Positions 35,984 to 47,974 of a DNA stretch of 64,000 bases are shown here, piece after piece. The stretch is from Dryas octopetala (taxonomy: Eukaryota; Streptophyta; Magnoliopsida; Rosales; Rosaceae). The stretch is taken from contig OY992840.1 of the NCBI GenBank assembly GCA_963921425.1, positions 2,730,501-2,794,500 on the forward strand, in the 5' to 3' direction. The notes beneath the pieces were generated by a model that was given only the letters and a program-made list of their open reading frames with translations, had not been told where the DNA came from and did no database searches. Each line of letters begins with the position of its first letter. Within the stretch, counting starts at the first letter, position 1. Made by a program: the position numbers and the translations under genes.

Positions 35984-38394
35984 TGATGAGTGTTCATTTT
36001 ACGTTATTTTATGATACTAACTCCCTAACCTAGAGTGTTAGAACTCGATACTTTGGTGTCTGTTATCTTGTTTTTGTGTTTTTAGGTCTAATGAAGCAAA
36101 AATAGGAAATATGAGCAAATGGAGCCGTTTTGGGACATTTCCTGGACAAACTAGGAAACGAGCAGAAATCCTAGTCAAATGAGGATTCCTAGTCACAAGA
36201 GGAAACATCAAGCCCAGAACCATCATTGTTAAGCCAGAAATCAGAAATCCTAATTGAAGCAGGAATTCCTGGTTGAACTAGGAAACCTAATCCTACTAGG
36301 AAAAGGAGTCCTGATGAGACTAGGGGTCACTAGGGGCAATATGGTCATTATGAGAAGTTGAAATGGACAAGGAATCTTACATCTACAAGGAATCCTAGTG
36401 GGACTAGGAAAGGTTGGTAAAGTCAACTCTATCAAGTCAAGGTTCCAGAAGCTTCTAGAAGGTGGTGGACATCCATGGAAATGAGGGGCGAAATGGAAAG
36501 TTAAAGTCAATGGTCAAGGGTCAACTATGACATGTCATCAAGTCAAATGGGCCATGGGCCTATGTGGAAGTTAATGGCCAGGTGGCAGCCCATGCATACA
36601 TGCGCATCTCATGCAAGCCCATGCGCCTAAACCTAGCAGCCCAAGTCCATCACGCCATGCAAGGTGGCAGCCCATGCACTGAAACCCTACGGCCTATGTG
36701 CAACCCATTCAGTCCAAGTCATGCAGCCATGCGCAAGCTAGAAGGAAGGAAGCCCATCACGTCACTTGCAGCAGCCCATCCCATACAGCCAGGCGCAAGC
36801 CATGCAGCCCAAGTCCATCACACCATGCAAAGAGAAAGCACAAGGAATCCTAGCTGAAAAAGAAGTCAAAACCCTGGAAAATAGAGCACCAATTTCGACA
36901 GCAATTCTGTAATTCTCCAGAGTGAACCAGGTAGCATGCCATATATGGTTGGAAAGATACGAATGTTAGCTTCGCAAGGAATTTTACGGTTTTCAATTCC
37001 GAGTTTTCTAGCTCAAGATATGGCTATTTTAGTGGAGGTAGCGCAGCAGTTCCGCGAGCTGAAAATAAGTTACGCCCAAAAAGAGCCCAAATCAGCCCAA
37101 GGCCCACTTTTGGCCGAAAATTAGAAGTCTTAAGGAGCAAGAAATTCACTTAAGCCCATGTTCTTTTAATGAAACCCTAGCCGCACCTTGTCTTCTCCTT
37201 GCCTCCAAAGGAATCCTCACCTCACCTCTATAAATATATCCTATTCTCTCATTATTTAGGGTTCCCATATTTTTATATTTTCAGAATTCAAAGAGAGAGG
37301 GGGAGGCCGAATTTCAGAGAGAGAGAGTGAGAGGGTGGCGCCATTTGAGGGAGAATGAGAGACCATGTGCCGCAGCCCTAGCTCACCTTTGCCATGAGCC
37401 TCCTTGCTGCTATGTCTCTCCTCTTCTTCTCTCTTGTGCCGCTGCCACCCTCTTGTGATGTTCTTTGTTTTTCTTTTGATTTTCTTCTTTTTCTTTAGTT
37501 AACTAGCTTGTTCTTGCTTTCATTGTGGATTAAATTATTATAATGGAAGTTAGATCTTTTATTTTCTTTATTATTATGTTTTGAGTTTTTTTTATTGCTT
37601 TGCTAAGTTGGATGATGAAACTTTAATTGTGAGTTATGCAATGGTGACACTTGTGATTTAATTTGATGCATGTAATAAATCCTTGATCTCTATTTAAATT
37701 GACTCTATTTGTTTTGCATCTTTGACTGATCACCTTAGGTTGCATGCATCTAGATTTATGTTGTGAAACTAAACAAGCTCGAAAGGATGATAGTTTCAGT
37801 AGGCAACAAGTGGGTATCCTAAGATAATATTCATGAGAAAAGGGATCATAGATGACATACAGTACATTAATTTGGAGCCATGCGCTATGTGTTTGTCACT
37901 CTCACAGATCGTAACGACTCTTGCATGGGTAACAGCTGCCTTAGCTTAGAACTTGGGAACATGCAAGTTAACTGGCTAAGGAAGGCCCAAGAAGCTCTTA
38001 GTTTATGCACAGTAAGGGGAGTAATTGCTAAAAGTGACTAGCCAAACCTTTTAGTAGATGAACTTTATTACATTTATGCATTATCTTGAATTGCTTGGTT
38101 GTATTTCCATCAATTGGTGTGGATTCTGAATTCTTAGCATTGCAATTGTGTGTGTGTGTGTGTGTATGTGGTGTGCGTGAGTTTAACAATCTACAAACCC
38201 CCCTGCCGTGTGTGTGTGTTTGGTTATTCTAGTTGGTAAGTTGAATTGGTTTGATGTGTATTTACCTATTCCTCGTGGGATCGACCTCGTACTTATACGC
38301 TATGCTTACATGAGCGATTCGTATACTTGCGAGCTACAACTTGGTATTCGTTTCAAAATTCCAAGTAAAAAAAGTTGTACAAAAAGGAGCAACA
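35984..38394 (+). mobile_element. Solo family C LTR (2411 bp)
   Basis: A complete family C LTR from TGATGAGTGTTC to ...GGAGCAACA with a five-base duplication and no internal DNA. This is the usual product of recombination between the two LTRs of an element. The palindrome array is at 36140-36409, the TATA box at 37229-37236 (TATAAATA), and GT-microsatellites with a C-run at about 38145-38220. It shows that family C also inserted in plus orientation in this region. Confidence 0.95.
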
Positions 38395-40598
38395 AGTGCA
38401 GAAATCCTAGTCAAATGAGGATTCCTAGTCACACTAGGAAACATCAAGTGCAGAACCATCATTGCGGAGCTAGAAATGTGAAATCCTGATTCGAACAGGA
38501 AATCCTGGTCGAACTAGGAAACCTAACCCAACTAGGGAAAGGAGTCCTAGTGACACTAGGAGACCCCAGGGGCAATATGGTCATTACGAGAATTCGAAAT
38601 GGATAAGGAATCTCTCATTTTCAAGGAATCCTAGTTGCACCAGGAAATGTTTTTCAAGGTTCCAGAAGCTTCCAGAAAGTGGTGGACATCCATGGAAATG
38701 AATGGAGGGAAGAAATGAATTTGAATTCAAATGGAAATGAGGGGCAAAATGGAAAGTCAAAAGTGGAGGGCCCATGGGCCCTAGGGATGCTGAACCAAGT
38801 GGGCCATGCATGCACATGCATGGGCCCAAACCCTAGCAGCCCAAAAGCCACACGCAAGGAGGTAGATGGCAGCCATGCATGCGCATGCATGCCATGCAAA
38901 CCCTAGCAAGACAAGGGGCCATGCGCAAGCCAAGGTGACAAGCCCAAGATGGAAGCCCATGGAGTGAAACCCTAGCCCATCTTGTGCAAGCAACTGAAGC
39001 CCAACATGGAAGCCCAACATGCAAGCCCAAAGCCCAAGACTACCAGCCCATGCGCCAAGGAGGGACCCTAGCTAGGCTAGGCGTGAACCACTGAAGCCCA
39101 ATGGGGAGCAGCACAACACGCAAGGCCTAGTCAGCTAGCCCTAGCTGAAGCCGCAAGGAACTAGGAGATGCAAACCCTAGCAGCCGCAAGTTCCTCTTCC
39201 TTGCCTCTCAAGGAAGGCTCCTCTATATAAGTCCCTCTCATTCAGACTTTTGGGAATCACTTTTCACCTACACTCCAGCCGAAAATTCCCCTCTCCTGTC
39301 CTAGTTTTATTTTTCTGTTTTAGGGTTTTAGTTTCAACTTTTATTTCTCTTGTAAGGTGAGCCGAATTCAGAGAGAGACTTAGAGAGAGGGTGGCGTGAC
39401 AAGTGAGAGGGAAGGACCACCTGTTGCCGCAAGCCCTAGCTCACCTTGCCGTGAGTTCCTCCTGCTTGCTAGGTGCCTCCTTCTTCCTCTCTCCTTGCCG
39501 CAGCCCCCATTTGTTTGCACCTCTGATTTTTGCTTTCTTTTCCTTCTAGTTTCTATTTTAATTATTGGTTTACGCTACTGAATTTATTAAATTAAGTTTC
39601 TGGATTTATTTAATTTGTCTTTGGTTTCAATTACTTTATGTTGCTGATTTTAATTTGTGCATGCATTTAATCTTGTGTACTTTACGTTTCTGGTTTCAAT
39701 TAATTTATGCACTTTAAATTAGTTGTTTAGTTTATGTTCTTAAGTTTGTTTAATTTGCGTTTCTGATTTCCGTTAATAATCATGAATTGGGATTTTGTTT
39801 ATTCGTTGCTGTTTTGTTTTTATTTATTTTATTTAATTATGTAGGTTAGTTATCCTATCTTGCATGTTAGTTGTAGGTCGATTAATGGATTCGTATGCTT
39901 TAACAAATCGTTTATCCGTCTCTTGGTCTGTTAGTTTGATGTTTGCGCATATTAAATTTCCACTATCTATTAGAACCCCCGTCACTAGTTGTTTGCATCC
40001 TTTGACTGGCCACCTTAGGATAATTGCATCTAGTTTATCTGTTAAGTTTAGCTGTGAAATAGTCAAAGACACTAAACCACAAGTAACAAGGGAATAAGGG
40101 ATTATTCTTGGTAGTGGGGTTGGGCGACCTCTATAAGGAAATAGTCAAAGCTTATATATTGTGCATGTTTGACGTTCTCATAAAACTTAATGACTCCTGC
40201 ATGGGTAACAGCTGCCTTAGCTTGAACTAGGGAACATGTAGGTTAACTAGCTAAGGAAGGCCCAAGAAGCTCTTAGTTTATGCATTAGGAGAACAATGGC
40301 GAGAAAGTAACTAGCCAAACCTTTTTAGCTGTCAAACTTTAATATGTTGTGTTCGAGTTAACTGTCATTAGCCTTGGATGGTTATTGCATGCTTATCTGA
40401 TTTGAAACTGAAAACTTAACATTGCAAGATAGAATAAAGTGTGTGTGCGTGTGGTGATGTGTGCGTGTGTGTCCATCTTTCAAAACCCCCCCATTTAGTT
40501 ATTCTAGTGATTAATTGCATTGATTTGTTGTTTATTAACCATTCCCTGTGGGATCGACCTCGTGCTTGTACGCTTTGCTACTGATGTGATTCGTGCAC
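38395..40598 (+). repeat. A7 5' LTR, middle part
   Basis: Continuation of the family A LTR. Palindromes three to eight are at 38405-38645, the GCCCA-rich tract at about 38770-39060, the TATA box TATATAAG at 39234-39241, and the U5 region with a GT-rich stretch and C-run near 40440-40493. It is cut at 40598 by D4; TGCAC at 40594-40598 is the left duplication. Confidence 0.94.
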
Positions 40599-43068
40599 TG
40601 ATAAGTGTTCATTTTACGCTATTTTATGATACTAACTCCCTAACCTAGAGTGTTAGAACTCGATCTTTTTGTATCTGTTGTCTTGTTTTTGTGTTTTTAG
40701 GTAGAATGAAGCATAAATAGGAAATAGGAGCAAATGGAGCCGTTTTGGGACATTTCCTGGTCAAACTAGGAAAATGGGTCAATTCCTAGTCAAACTAGGA
40801 AAAAAGCTGAAATCCTAATCAAATGAGGATTCCTAGTCACACTAGGAAACATCAAGTCCATAACCATCATTGTCGAGCCAGAAATGAGAAATCCTGATTG
40901 GAACAGGAATTCCTGGTTGAACTAGGAAACCTAACCCTACTAGGGGAAGGAGTCCTAATGACACTAGGAGACTCCAGGGGCAATATGGTCATTAAGAGAA
41001 GTCAAAATGGATAAGGAATCTTACATTTACAAGAAATCCTAGTTGGACTAGGAAAGGTTGGTCAAAGTCAACTCAATCAAGTCAAGGTTCCAGAAGCTTC
41101 TAGAAGGTGGTGGACATCCATGGAATCAGATGGAAGAAATGAATTCGAATCCAAGAAGGAGAGAGGGGTAAAATTGGAAGTCAAAGTCAATGGTCAAGGG
41201 TCAACCATATCATGTCATGAAGTCAATTGGGCTTTGGGCCTAGGTGAAGTCGAAATCCACAAGAATGGTGAGGTGGCAGCCCAACACATTATTTGCATGC
41301 TTGCAGCCCATTCAGCCCAAGTCATACAGCCATGCGCAAGCCATGCATTCCTAAAGCCCATCATGCCACTTGCTTGTTGCAGCCAGCCTATGTTCTTTTA
41401 AAGGAAACCCAAGCCCATCACGCCTACAAAGAGAAAGCCCAAGGAATCCTAGCTGAAAAAGAAGTCAAAACCCTGGAAAATAGAGCACCAATTTCGACAG
41501 CAAATCTGTAATTCTCCAGAACGAATCAGGTAGCATGCCATATATGGTTGGAAAGATACGGATGTTAGCTTCGTAGGGAATTTTACGGATTTCGATTCCG
41601 AGTTTTCTAGCTCAAGATATGGTCATTTTAGTGGAGGTAGCGCAGCAGTTCCGCGAGCTGAAAACGGAGTTACGCCCAAAAAGAGCCCAAATCAGCCCAA
41701 GGCCCATGTTTGGCCGAAAATTATGAGTCTTGGTGTGCAAGGAATGCACTTATCCCACATTGAAGAGAAAGAGAAATCTCAGCCCCACTCTTCTCTATAA
41801 ATACATCTTTATAACTCAAGGAGAGGGAGCTCCTCTCTGAAATTTCAGAAACCCTAGCTGTTCTCTCTCTCTCTTTTGTAGCCGCCAATACCCTAGCCTC
41901 CTTTCTTTCTCTTTCTTTTCTCACGAAGCCTAGGAACCCTAGCAGCCCCCATTATTTCTCTTCCCTTGCCGTAGCCACCATCATCTCTCCCTCTTTATTT
42001 TTCTGCTGAACCGAAGGAGGAGGAAGGTGTCAAACCGCTGCCACCTTGTGCCGCTGCTGCCACCTAGTGCCGCTGCTGCCACCTTGTGCCGCCGCCGCTG
42101 CCACTCTCTAGGGATGTTCTTTTATTTTTGTTTTGGAATTTTTATTTCTTTTGTTTGATTCTAGTTTTTAATTGTTTTGTTTAATTAGTTTGCTTTCCAA
42201 CATGGATTGGGAATTTATTTATATTATTCTGATTTTCTTTTCTATTTTAATTATGTAAGTTTATTTATTCTATCTTGCATGTTAGTTGTAGGTTGATTAT
42301 TGGATTTGCATGCTTTAACAAATCGTTTATCCGTCTCTTGGTCTGTTAGTTTGATGTTTGCATGTATTAAATTTCCACTATCTATTAGAACCCGTCACTA
42401 GTTGTTTGCATCCTTTGACTGGCCACCTTAGGGTAATTGCATCTAGTTTATTTGTTAGGTTTAGCTGTGAAATAGTCAAAGACACTAAACCACAAGTAAC
42501 AAGGGAATAAAGGATTATTCTTGGTAGTGGGGTTGGGCGACCTCTATAAGGAAATAGTCAAAGCTTATATGTTGTGCATGTTTGACGTTCTCATAAAACT
42601 TAATGACTCCTGCATGGGTAACAGCTGCCTTAGCTTGAACTAGGGAACATGTAGGTTAACTGGCTAAGGAAGGCCCAAGAAGCTCTTAGTTTATGCATTA
42701 GGAGAACAATTGCGAGAAAGTAACTAGCCAAACCTTTTTAGCAGTCAAACTTTAATATGTTGTGTTCAAATTAACTGTCATTAGCCTTGGATGGTTATTG
42801 CATGTTTATCTGATTTGAAACTGAAAACTTAACATTGCAAGATAGAATAAAGGGTGTGTGCGTGTGGTGATGTGTGCGTGTGTTCTATCTTTCCAAAACC
42901 CCTCATTTAGTTATTCTATTGATTAATTGAATTGATTTGTTGTGTATTAACCATTCCCTGTGGGATCGACCTCGTGCTTGTACGCTTTGCTACTGATGCG
43001 ATTCGTGCACTTGCGAGTATACTTTGAATGAAATTGATGTTTATTTTGTTCTAAGAAAACATTCAACA
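40599..43068 (+). repeat. D4 5' LTR (family D, mosaic)
   Basis: 2470 bp. The front resembles families B and C: palindromes at 40755-41053, the block around 41530-41720 that B and C carry, and TATA box TATAAATA at 41806-41813. The rear from about 42250 resembles family A: the same U5 with ...GCGATTCGTGCACTTGCGAG. A GCC/GCT-rich tract lies at about 42030-42110. The terminal inverted repeat TTGAATG/CATTCAA is at 43024-43030 and 43060-43066. Confidence 0.94.
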
Positions 43069-43074
43069 AGTTTT

Positions 43075-43092
43075 TGGCGCCGTTGCCGGGGA
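43075..43092 (+). other. D4 primer-binding site (tRNA-Asp)
   Basis: TGGCGCCGTTGCCGGGGA, a perfect 18-base complement to tRNA-Asp, six bases after the 5' LTR. Confidence 0.93.
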
Positions 43093-45314
43093 ATGGTGTC
43101 TAATATCAATGAATTGATTTGATTAATCATTAGAATTAGGATATATTAGTTAGATTTGTTTTTGGTTAGTTTTTAGTTTAAATAAATGCCATGACTTTAC
43201 AAGCATATTCTCTACTGATTTAGTGTTTGCTTTTGTAGATGCCTAGAGCAACAATGGGAGAAAGAGGAAGAGAAGACGCAAGTAGAGGAATGGCAATGTC
43301 AGGCTGAAAGACAGTAAATCAAGCGCTGATTGGGAGGCAACCCAAGCTTTTTCAAGAATCCAAGGGATCAATAGAGACCAAGGAGGCCGCGCCTACACTT
43401 GGAGTGTCCAACTTGCATCCGCAAGTAAACAATTCCTCTATTCTTGCTTCATTTGACCATCTTATTTCATTTGTGTGTTTATTTGGTTGCAATTTCCCTA
43501 TTGCTTATTTTGAGCATTCATGCATTTAATTTGTATACATTGAGGGCAATGTATCATTTAAGTTTGGGGGGAAAGCAATGGTGTCGTAGCTTGTTTATTA
43601 GGTTTTTAGTTTTTAATTTTTGAAAAAAAAAAAAAAAAACAAATTCCGTTTTGGCTTTAGAGGTTTCGGTCCTCTAGGGCATTTTTCAAAAAAAAAAAAA
43701 AAAAAAAAAAAAAAAGGTTTTGTTTCTTTTGATTTTAAACTTAGGGAGTCAAATCCCACATCAAAATGCAATTTTCTAAAATTCATTCCACCCTAATGAT
43801 GGAATTGAATCTTTAGAACCTTGTTGCAACATTTTTTTTAAAGTGATTTGAGTCTTTTGTGTGTTTTGGTTAGTTTTTGAGTCCCCAACAAGTTGATTGA
43901 TTGTTTATGACTTTTGAGAAGCATGTTTAGCATTGTGTGTATGATATGTATTCTTCTTTTTCTAATATTGTTCCATAACATATTTTATGATTCTATGTGA
44001 TTGGGCCTTATTTTCATGAACTTGAGTTGTGATTTGCATGATTTAGTGATTCATATGCATATTAGAGTAGACTTATGTGACCTATGTGAAGTTTTGAGCC
44101 TTATCCTTCATTTCGCGAGTGTTGTACATGACTCTATTCTTTTCTCGTTATTTAAGTCGTTGTATGATCTCATTGTTTTTTATCAAATGCTTGAAATGTA
44201 TGTATTTTTGAATCAATGAACTAGAACTTCTTTCTTATTCTAGGCAAAGCATGTTTATAACTACATGAATCTTAGAAGATGATTTTAGGCCATGTTTGTT
44301 TTGCCTATAGCCTAAAAAGCCAACCCTTATGTGTTTTATCCCTAGTTAACCCTTTTGAGTCTTATAGCTTTTTCTTTGTTTACCCATACTATATACCAAA
44401 CCCTAAGTTTGGGGGTGCTATACCCCTTCTACCTGTTTACCCTTATCTATGGTTTTGCATTAATTAAGATTGAGGTTGTAAATAAATGATTATGATTAAC
44501 TTGAAGGAGAAGAAAATGAAATGTGCTTAATTGTATATGTCGTGCACTGAAAGAAAAAAAAAAAGAAAAAAAAATAAAAATAAAAAGAAAGAAAGAAATA
44601 GTTGGGACGGTTTCAAAAGAAGAATTAAGCAAAAGAGTTCAAATTGAGCTATGTAGTGCAAAGAAGCAAGGTATGCCTCAGAATGTTCTATTGTTCTTGC
44701 AATTCCATAGTTTATAGCCATTTATTTATCCCTTTCATTTCAATATCATAACTTACCCTAAGCCTTCATTATAACCCCTCTGAAGCCCTAATTGATTTTA
44801 AGAGAAGTGCAGTTCTTAATGTGGAGTCTAGGACGGAAGGAAGCTTATGGTTATTGATTTTATTTCAAGTGTTTTGATTTTCCCTTCCTTGAGATCTTGT
44901 TTCCTTTCAGATGTGCCTATCTTTCATGCTAATATGTGAGCTATTTCTCTTTGATTACATAACTTCTCTCACATATCCTTTGAGTGCACAATTCAACCCA
45001 ATTCTTGAGTGCTTTATTGTTGAGGGTATGCCTTGGTGAGGATTGGAGTTGAATCTATTTTGTATATGTTGATTTATTTCTTGCTTGTCTAACACTTGGG
45101 TTATGAAGAGAATGACCTATATGCACAATGGAGGAGTAAGGTATGTTATTTGAAGCAGTATTAGAATTTGAAGAATAAATGTTATATATGCCTTGCTCTA
45201 CTATGTTATTGTTGGTCATACTCATGATGTCAGTTGTTGGGTAAGTTGGTTAGTTTATTTTTGAATCTTTGAGTCTTTTTCTTTATTTTCTTTGCTCGAG
45301 GACTAGCAAAGTCT
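43093..45314 (+). other. D4 internal non-coding region
   Basis: About 2.2 kb with no credible gene. A short frame from about 43240 (M-P-R-A-T-M-G-E-R-G-R) leads into sequence resembling the end of the family A gag region, so gag has been lost between leader and tail. It holds the hairpin at 43330-43345, long A-runs at about 43622-43640 and 43689-43715, GGGACGGTTTC at 44604-44614, and the invariant pre-tract hairpin at 45291-45310. Confidence 0.82.
43330..43345 (+). other. Conserved hairpin TTGGGAGGCAACCCAA in D4
   Basis: A five-pair stem with loop AGGCAA, preceded by AGCGCT. It is kept even though D4 has lost all of gag and pol. Confidence 0.7.
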
Positions 45315-45327
45315 AAGTTTGGGGGTG
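45315..45327 (+). other. D4 polypurine tract
   Basis: AAGTTTGGGGGTG directly before the 3' LTR, which starts TGATAAGTG at 45328. Confidence 0.9.
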
Positions 45328-45349
45328 TGATAAGTGTTCATTTTACGCT
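45328..45349 (+). repeat. D4 3' LTR, first 22 bases
   Basis: Start of the D LTR, cut by L5 at 45350. ACGCT at 45345-45349 is the left L5 duplication, repeated at 52702-52706. Confidence 0.93.
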
Positions 45350-47959
45350 TGTAACGACCCGACCCAAATTTCACTGGAAGTTAAAATTTTTATTTAACTT
45401 TGGTTTCAAGGAAGTTTTTTTTCGCGACCTTGGGAACTTATTGAGAAACAAGATGTTCTGGATTAATTTTAGATTTTCGTTTTGAAATTATACTTGACCC
45501 CAAAGTTGACTTTTAAAATTTGTGAGCTTTTAATTTTGACTTTGGGCCCGTTGGGTAGGCCTCGAGAATACGATTTCATAGACACGTAATACGCGTTGAT
45601 CCGAGTTACGGTTTGAGAGATATGAGTGTCTGAAGCTAGGGGCAATTTCGTAAATTGACAAATTGGGTTTTAAAATTTCAAAATCAGATTTTTAAGGGGT
45701 TTTCTCTCTCTAGAATTTTCTGGAAAACACTCTCTCCTCCTTCATTTTTCTTCCCCGTGTCTGCACCCCACTCTCACTCTCTCGCCTTCTCTCAGTTTGC
45801 CCGAGCCATTCTGCCCCTCTCTCCTTTCTCCGGCGCGGCCAGCTCCGGCCAAGTTCTCGGCGACCAGAGGCCGGCGGCAGGACCCTCTCGCCGTCGCCGA
45901 CCCCCAGCTGCCCTCCCCATTGCCGGCCGACCACTGTAGGCGGAAAATCTACGCGAGACAGGAAACGTTCTCGTCGACGATCCACCGATCCCAGAGGAGT
46001 TACGACGTCGAATCGGTCAGGTCTCCTTCTCATCGTGGCGAGCATGAAGGTGGCCTCCGATCATCCAACCGACTTCCACCGCCGCCGTTTGAAGGAGAGA
46101 AGCCGTCGGTGGCTCCCGGCGGCAATGCTGCTTTTCCGGCGGTGTCTTGCTGCTCTGAGTGTATGGTTAGTCCCCTCTCGCCGAGCTGAACACATGGGTG
46201 TGTTCGGATGAAGTCAATCGGGCCGGAATCTGAAAGCCCCAATCCAAACGCCGCTGCCACTGTCACTTGCGGCGACTCCGGCCACTCTTGGCCGCAGGTT
46301 TGGGTGAGTTTTGCTTCCCTCTGTGTCTTCTTGATGCTGGCTGGATTAAAATTGTGTAATTGGTTGTAAACTAGGAAATTGCAGGTGAAGCACCCACTGC
46401 CACCGCGAGCTCCGCTGCGTGTGACAGTGCTGGTGATCCTATTTCGATGGTTTTGTGTTCTTTCTGCAAATTTGGGTTTGCTTGTGATGGATTGCAACTG
46501 GTTGATAGCTTGAGACTTATGAATTCGCGTTTGAGTAGGAAATATGGTATGGGCAACCACCATTTGTGGCAGCCGATCCTATTTCCGGCCATTGTTCATA
46601 TTTATAGTAATTTGTTTTACGAACTCTGATTTAGGTTGTGGGCCGCTGACATTATTGAGCTTGGTTTGATTGAAATAGGTGAATTGCCATGGTTAAATGA
46701 ATTTCATTTAGTTTGGCTTTGATGACTCGGTTAATTATAACTTCGGTATATTGAATCAAATGGTTTCTGGGATTGATTTGATGAGTGGATTTTCTTTTGC
46801 TTGCAAAGTTTATGGGTTTTATGGTTTTTATATTACTTTCGAAATTTTGAGTTAAATAATGAAATAATGAATTGAGTGAAGTCCGTTTTGCATTAATAAA
46901 TATTTTAAATGGATTGAATTATATGCCATGTTGATCTAAGGGTTATTAAATAATTAAAATTAATTATTTAAGAGGCCGTCTAAGTACTCACCGATTATTA
47001 AGTAGGTCTTTGGGACCCATCACGGCACACACATAGGCTTTGGGCCGTGTGCCGGGATGCCTTGCCCTTTGGGGGTAGTCTACGTGCACGTACGGCACTT
47101 TGGCTTGTTGTATGACGGCGATTCGACGGTACAAGGGCCACCATAAGTCCACTTGTATGACGGCGTTGCGACGGTACAAGGGACACCGTAAGTCCACTCG
47201 TATGACGGCGATGCGACGGTACGGGTGGAAGGTTATATAGACGGCCCACTTGGTGCGACGGTCTTGTACGGTACCAATGTGGAGCCTGTCAATTGGGTAC
47301 TTATATGGCCAACGTTTTTGCTAAAAACTTTATTAGATAGAAAATATTTTTAGTTGTTTTCTATCAGTTCGAGACTCGAAAGAAGTTTTAGCTAGAGATG
47401 TTATAAGTTATATTATTTCTATTATTTCCCATTATTCTCTATGTTCATAAGAGATTTCAAAGTTTGAAGTTGTTAGTTTCAGTTCAGAATCAAGAAAGAT
47501 TTATTGATTTTGAGATGATGTTCGAAAATGGAATTATGAAAGGTTTTGAAGTTTATTTTGTCTACTCACTGAGAGTTTGTTTCTCATATTTTGTTATTTT
47601 TACGTTTTCCCCAGGCAATAGCGATAGCTGAGGTCGGACCGTACCACGTCGAGGCATTCAAGTTTCTCATCTTCAGCTTATTGGTATATTGGGATCAAGG
47701 TTTCCCTTGAAAATATTAGATTGAAATATGATTGTATAGTTGATTAGATTTATATTACTTGTTGTGGTGTTGAGACTTTTTTTTTGGTTGTGGTAGAGGT
47801 GGTTGACGTGTTAGAAGTGTTTTTAACAGGTTTGAAAATTTCTGGGTTAGTCCATTTTTAGGGGAGGTTCTGCCGAATTTTTGGTAGGATTTTCCTTGAT
47901 TTTGGATTCCCACAGGACCCCTTCGGGTTTTAGGATGAAATTCGGGGGCGGTCCTGTCA
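45350..47959 (+). repeat. L5 5' LTR
   Basis: 2610 bp. It contains a GC-rich CT/CCG segment at about 45760-46190 and a single triplet of a 45-bp minisatellite at 47108-47225. It ends ...CCTGTCA. Frames across the GC-rich segment appear in both LTRs because the LTRs are copies; I see no coding evidence. Confidence 0.95.
47108..47225 (+). repeat. Minisatellite seed in L5 5' LTR (3 x 45 bp)
   Basis: Three units carrying GTATGACGGCG...CGACGGTAC, with GACGGCG at 47114, 47159 and 47204. This is one higher-order unit of the array that has five units in the 3' LTR. Confidence 0.92.
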
Positions 47960-47962
47960 ACT

Positions 47963-47974
47963 TGGTATCAGAGC
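47963..47974 (+). other. L5 primer-binding site (initiator tRNA-Met)
   Basis: TGGTATCAGAGC, the complement of the 3' end of plant initiator tRNA-Met, three bases after the 5' LTR. Confidence 0.92.

Noticed and set aside
43622-43715. Long A-runs as SINE or LINE tails or processed-gene tails
   Set aside because: They lie at corresponding places in the internal regions of several LTR elements and have no target duplications or retroposon body upstream.
45655-46189. Overlapping frames of 94-177 codons in a GC-rich stretch of L5, duplicated near 49793-50327
   Set aside because: Both copies are the two LTRs of L5. Frames are open on both strands because of base composition, and I recognise no domain.
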